NCBI GenBank assembly: GCA_937965695.1
Contig: CALCKW010000005.1
Coordinates: forward strand, 57,922-121,921
Source: an uncultured Granulosicoccaceae bacterium
Lineage (GTDB): Bacteria; Pseudomonadota; Gammaproteobacteria; CALCKW01
Direction: 5' to 3'
DNA length: 64,000 nt
The first letter of the stretch is position 1, and the number at the start of each line of letters is the position of its first letter. The position numbers and the translations under genes were made by a program. Under the pieces are notes generated by a model that had not been told where the DNA came from, did no database searches, and worked only from the letters and a program-made list of their open reading frames with translations. Shown piece after piece: positions 61,862-64,000 of this stretch.

Positions 61862-62180
61862 GTTCGGAGTGATTTTTTTACCCAATCTGCAACCGTGGCA
61901 TTTTAATAATTCTATATAGTGACACCCGTCATTTGAGGATAAGTGCGCTGTCGGCTGTGGATAGCACCGGCTATATTTTCACTCTAGATGCTTGAAGCAA
62001 TCAAAGTTAAATAGTCAGCTTAGTGCCCATAGCGGGAGTTTAACTCATCTAATCGAAGGTCTGCTTCGCTCTACTGTGAACTGGGTGAGCACCGAAGTAG
62101 CGGACTAGCTACCCCAATAGATTAAAAGAAAACATGGATTTTTAAGGACCATATTGTCAACATGTAGTCAACATGGAATC
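61862..62180. other. Intergenic region upstream of MarR operon
   Basis: This 319-base gap has no gene. Near its end it contains two direct copies of GTCAACATG (62156-62164 and 62167-62175), listed separately. The rest is unremarkable. Confidence 0.4.
62156..62175 (+). promoter_or_regulatory. Direct repeat GTCAACATG x2 before MarR start
   Basis: Two perfect 9-bp copies lie 11 bp apart, immediately ahead of the chosen MarR start codon and overlapping its ribosome-site area. The location fits an autoregulatory operator, though MarR sites are more often inverted repeats. Confidence 0.4.
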
Positions 62181-62657
62181 ATGATAAAGCATAGCCCTGA
62201 AGGTGCAGCACTGACTGAACTAATACTAGAGGTTTTCCGTTGCAATGGAGAACTGCTCGATGCCGGAAATAAACTCACCGAACCACACGGATTAACCAGT
62301 GCGCGATGGCAAGTGATGGGAGCGATTGACTTAGCAGGGGTGCCGCTTACGGTGGCTCAGATCGCCAGACGAATGGGTCTGGCCCGACAGGGTGTTCAAC
62401 GGATCGCCAATGATCTGGAGAAACAAAGCTTTTTGGAGTTCGAACCAAATATCGATCACAAACGCTCCCCTCATCTATCACTCAGCAAAAAGGGATCCAA
62501 GGCTTTAAAAGCAATAAAAGATGAACAGGCTCTCTGGGTAAATCAGTTGGCAGATGGTTTGAGCGAGCGCCAGCTAAAATCTGCAGTAAAGATTCTGCAG
62601 ACTGCTCGTGGAAAATCCGTAAATACCAAACAGACAAAAAGGATGGGAACTAAATGA
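62181..62657 (+). CDS. MarR-family transcriptional regulator
   Basis: A 158-residue winged-helix regulator with the MarR core (LTSARWQVMGAIDLAGVPLTVAQIARRMGLARQGVQRIANDLEKQSFLE, about residues 35-85) and the beta-wing KRSPHLSLSKKG. The ATG at 62181 is preferred; an upstream TTG (62154) adds 9 residues within the direct repeat. It overlaps the ABM gene by 4 bases and likely regulates the following two genes in response to a small aromatic or oxidative signal. Confidence 0.88.
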   Translation: MIKHSPEGAALTELILEVFRCNGELLDAGNKLTEPHGLTSARWQVMGAIDLAGVPLTVAQIARRMGLARQGVQRIANDLEKQSFLEFEPNIDHKRSPHLSLSKKGSKALKAIKDEQALWVNQLADGLSERQLKSAVKILQTARGKSVNTKQTKRMGTK

Positions 62658-62974
62658 AATATTTAAAAGCTCTTTTTTGCGCAATTGTTTTGAGCATTGC
62701 TTCAGTTAGCATTGCTTCAGACAAAGAAATCACGCTGATTAACCCCTTTGAAGTACCAGCGAATAAGTTGGATGAAACAATCGCTTTTTGGGAACAAGCG
62801 CGAGATTTCTTGCAGGCGCAGCCTGGCTATATATCTACGTCATTACATCAGTCCATTACTGATGATGCGCGATTTCGTTTGATCAATGTCGCTAAATGGG
62901 AAAGTGTTGAGGCTTTTGTTGCTGCTTCAAAAAAATGCAAGCAGAAGCTGGGTTACCCAAAATTGAGGGATTAA
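62654..62974 (+). CDS. Exported antibiotic-biosynthesis-monooxygenase (ABM) domain protein
   Basis: A 106-residue protein with a signal peptide (ALFCAIVLSIASVSIA, cleavage near 22) followed by a dimeric alpha/beta-barrel ABM domain (ITLINPFEVPANKLDETIAFWEQARDFLQAQPGY). ABM proteins include monooxygenases and heme-degrading relatives, and most are cytosolic. Export is unusual and suggests a periplasmic role. It overlaps the MarR gene by 4 bases, and a cytochrome b561 gene follows 50 bases later. Confidence 0.8.
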   Translation: MKYLKALFCAIVLSIASVSIASDKEITLINPFEVPANKLDETIAFWEQARDFLQAQPGYISTSLHQSITDDARFRLINVAKWESVEAFVAASKKCKQKLGYPKLRD

Positions 62975-63024
62975 TACCTAGCCCAGGGCTCTACACAGTA
63001 ATTAGGGAAGACTAGGAGCAGTCT

Positions 63025-63552
63025 ATGGCGATTAAAAGCACACAAAATCACTACGGTACAGTGGCTATATGCATTCACTGGATGAGCGCATTGCTTATAA
63101 TAGTTCTTCTAGCCTCTGGTATCAGAGCTGATGGAGTTGAAGACGCGGCAGCTAAAGTGCCTTTTTTACGAGTGCATGTTGCATTGGGTGTGACCATTCT
63201 GTTACTAACGCTCGCACGCATCGTTTGGTGGTGGCGAGCAGATACAAAGCCGGTTTCGATTCCAATGCCCAAATTACAAGATCGTTTGTCGCGTGCAGTA
63301 CATGTGCTTTTCTATGTCGTTATTCTTGGAATGGCTAGCAGTGGTGTTGGGATGTTAATTCTGTCTGGCGCAGGTTCCATCATCTACGGAGGCGTTGCCG
63401 AAAACTTACCGGACTTTTGGGATTACGCACCTAGAACACCACATGCTATAGGTGCAAAGTTCATGATTGGGTTGCTCGTACTACACGTTGGAGCAGCAAT
63501 ATATCATCAATTTTTTGTTAAGGATGGTCTGCTAAATCGGATGTGGTTCTAA
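63025..63552 (+). CDS. Cytochrome b561 family membrane protein
   Basis: A 175-residue four-helix membrane protein with histidines H18 (AICIHW), H51 (RVHVALGV), H140 (TPHAIGAK) and H154 (LVLHVGA) in positions expected to bind two b hemes. It carries electrons between membrane quinol and a periplasmic acceptor. Preceded by an exported ABM protein and a MarR regulator, it may supply electrons to that protein. AGGAGCAG lies upstream of the ATG. Confidence 0.87.
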   Translation: MAIKSTQNHYGTVAICIHWMSALLIIVLLASGIRADGVEDAAAKVPFLRVHVALGVTILLLTLARIVWWWRADTKPVSIPMPKLQDRLSRAVHVLFYVVILGMASSGVGMLILSGAGSIIYGGVAENLPDFWDYAPRTPHAIGAKFMIGLLVLHVGAAIYHQFFVKDGLLNRMWF

Positions 63553-63643
63553 ATCAGTGCGTCAAAAATCAACAAACCATCAAATCGCTGCATGGTTTCT
63601 TAGCTCTAAATATCGATATAAACATTATAATGAAGGACTGAAA

Positions 63644-63706
63644 ATGAAAATTACCGTTAAAGCCCCAACTCGCCTACTCTCCCGATCAGCTGTAAAGCAT
63701 GCTTAA
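63644..63706 (+). CDS. 20-codon small ORF with good ribosome site
   Basis: ATG at 63644 has AAGGA 8 bases upstream and runs to TAA at 63706. The peptide starts MKITVKAPTRLLSR and is basic. It may be a small protein, a leader peptide or the truncated start of a lost gene, since this N-terminus resembles the beginning of an exported protein that stops before its hydrophobic core. Confidence 0.35.
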   Translation: MKITVKAPTRLLSRSAVKHA

Positions 63707-63817
63707 CATTTTTAATCCCGTACCGAAATCACCGTAAAAAAGGGCTTAATCACCAGATATCAAATTCGTTGAAACGACTTTTTCAGTTCAATTAGGTCGG
63801 TGTCTGAATTTGTTATG

Positions 63818-64000
63818 TCAGAGGCTGCCGAGCACATAGATTGCTCCGCAAAGTAGGAAAAAGCCACTCGCTTCTACGATTCTCGCTGTCCACCATGTTG
63901 CGTGCTCCAAATCTCCTCGCTCCTCTTCAGGATACTTGCCGAAACTGACAAATCGACAGAAATACCAACCGATTGACCACCCTATCGTTTCGATAGACAA
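63818..64000 (-). CDS. Small membrane protein, 5' end at or beyond window edge
   Basis: A 60-residue frame reaches the last base of the window, where its first codon would be TTG; the true start may lie beyond. The C-terminal part has a hydrophobic helix (ASGFFLLCGAIYVLGSL), and the middle (FGKYPEEERGDLEHATWW) is charged. No family is recognised. Confidence 0.45.
   Translation of the reverse strand: MSIETIGWSIGWYFCRFVSFGKYPEEERGDLEHATWWTARIVEASGFFLLCGAIYVLGSL

Noticed and set aside
1..64000. CRISPR array, prophage, toxin-antitoxin or defence island
   Set aside because: No regularly spaced repeats, phage structural genes, restriction enzymes or toxin-antitoxin pairs were recognised anywhere in the window.

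Overview
The window reads as ordinary chromosomal DNA of a marine, aerobic, heterotrophic proteobacterium, most likely a gammaproteobacterium. The evidence is the density of uptake systems for small organic solutes (an oligopeptide-type ABC importer, a sugar/osmolyte-type ABC importer and a TRAP transporter), methyl-group catabolism genes, MsrQ, a RAYT transposase and a candidate CsrA-sequestering small RNA. No rRNA, tRNA, CRISPR array, phage block or plasmid function was seen. The taxonomic call is inference.

1-7.2 kb is a methyl-transfer operon on the plus strand: corrinoid protein (cut by the window edge), DUF1638, a small 'virulence factor' family protein, methylene-THF reductase, methyl-THF:corrinoid methyltransferase and the reductive activator of corrinoid enzymes, followed by a GcvT/DmdA-type THF-dependent demethylase. 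Together these would move methyl groups from methylated N or S compounds onto THF and oxidise them. 7.3-11.4 kb is a seam: a small membrane protein, a spermidine-synthase-like methyltransferase, a RAYT transposase, a tandem 17-bp repeat fused to a 5'-truncated alpha/beta hydrolase, and about 0.9 kb without genes. 11.5-19.8 kb pairs a hydantoinase/oxoprolinase-type protein and DUF917 with a convergent Lrp-type regulator and a complete dipeptide-type ABC importer.

20-31.5 kb holds scattered genes: a secreted protein, a small lipoprotein, MsrQ, glycerate 2-kinase, an HD-domain protein beside an Fe(II)/2-oxoglutarate dioxygenase, an enoyl-CoA hydratase, a TrmB-like methyltransferase, a mandelate-racemase-family enzyme, a thioredoxin-reductase-like flavoprotein and a desaturase. 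Between 29.04 and 29.34 kb is a CsrB/RsmY-like sRNA candidate with promoter, GGA-loop hairpins and a terminator-like stem. 32-42.5 kb contains a DsbA-family protein, an adenine-deaminase-type enzyme and a LacI-linked ABC importer with a GH63-type glycosidase, probably for a glycosylated compatible solute; both permeases are enlarged.

42.5-52 kb carries an aminotransferase/ornithine-cyclodeaminase pair, an ammonium transporter fused to PAS-GGDEF-EAL, and a ThuA/Gfo-Idh pair. 52-60.2 kb is one catabolic operon: a TPP enzyme, an enolase-superfamily enzyme, a D-amino-acid-dehydrogenase-type flavoprotein, a TRAP transporter and an Asp/Glu-racemase-family protein. The end has a pterin dehydratase with an altered active site, a 168-bp foldback repeat, an EamA transporter and a MarR-ABM-cytochrome b561 operon. 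Large unlabelled gaps were read and are described as separate entries.
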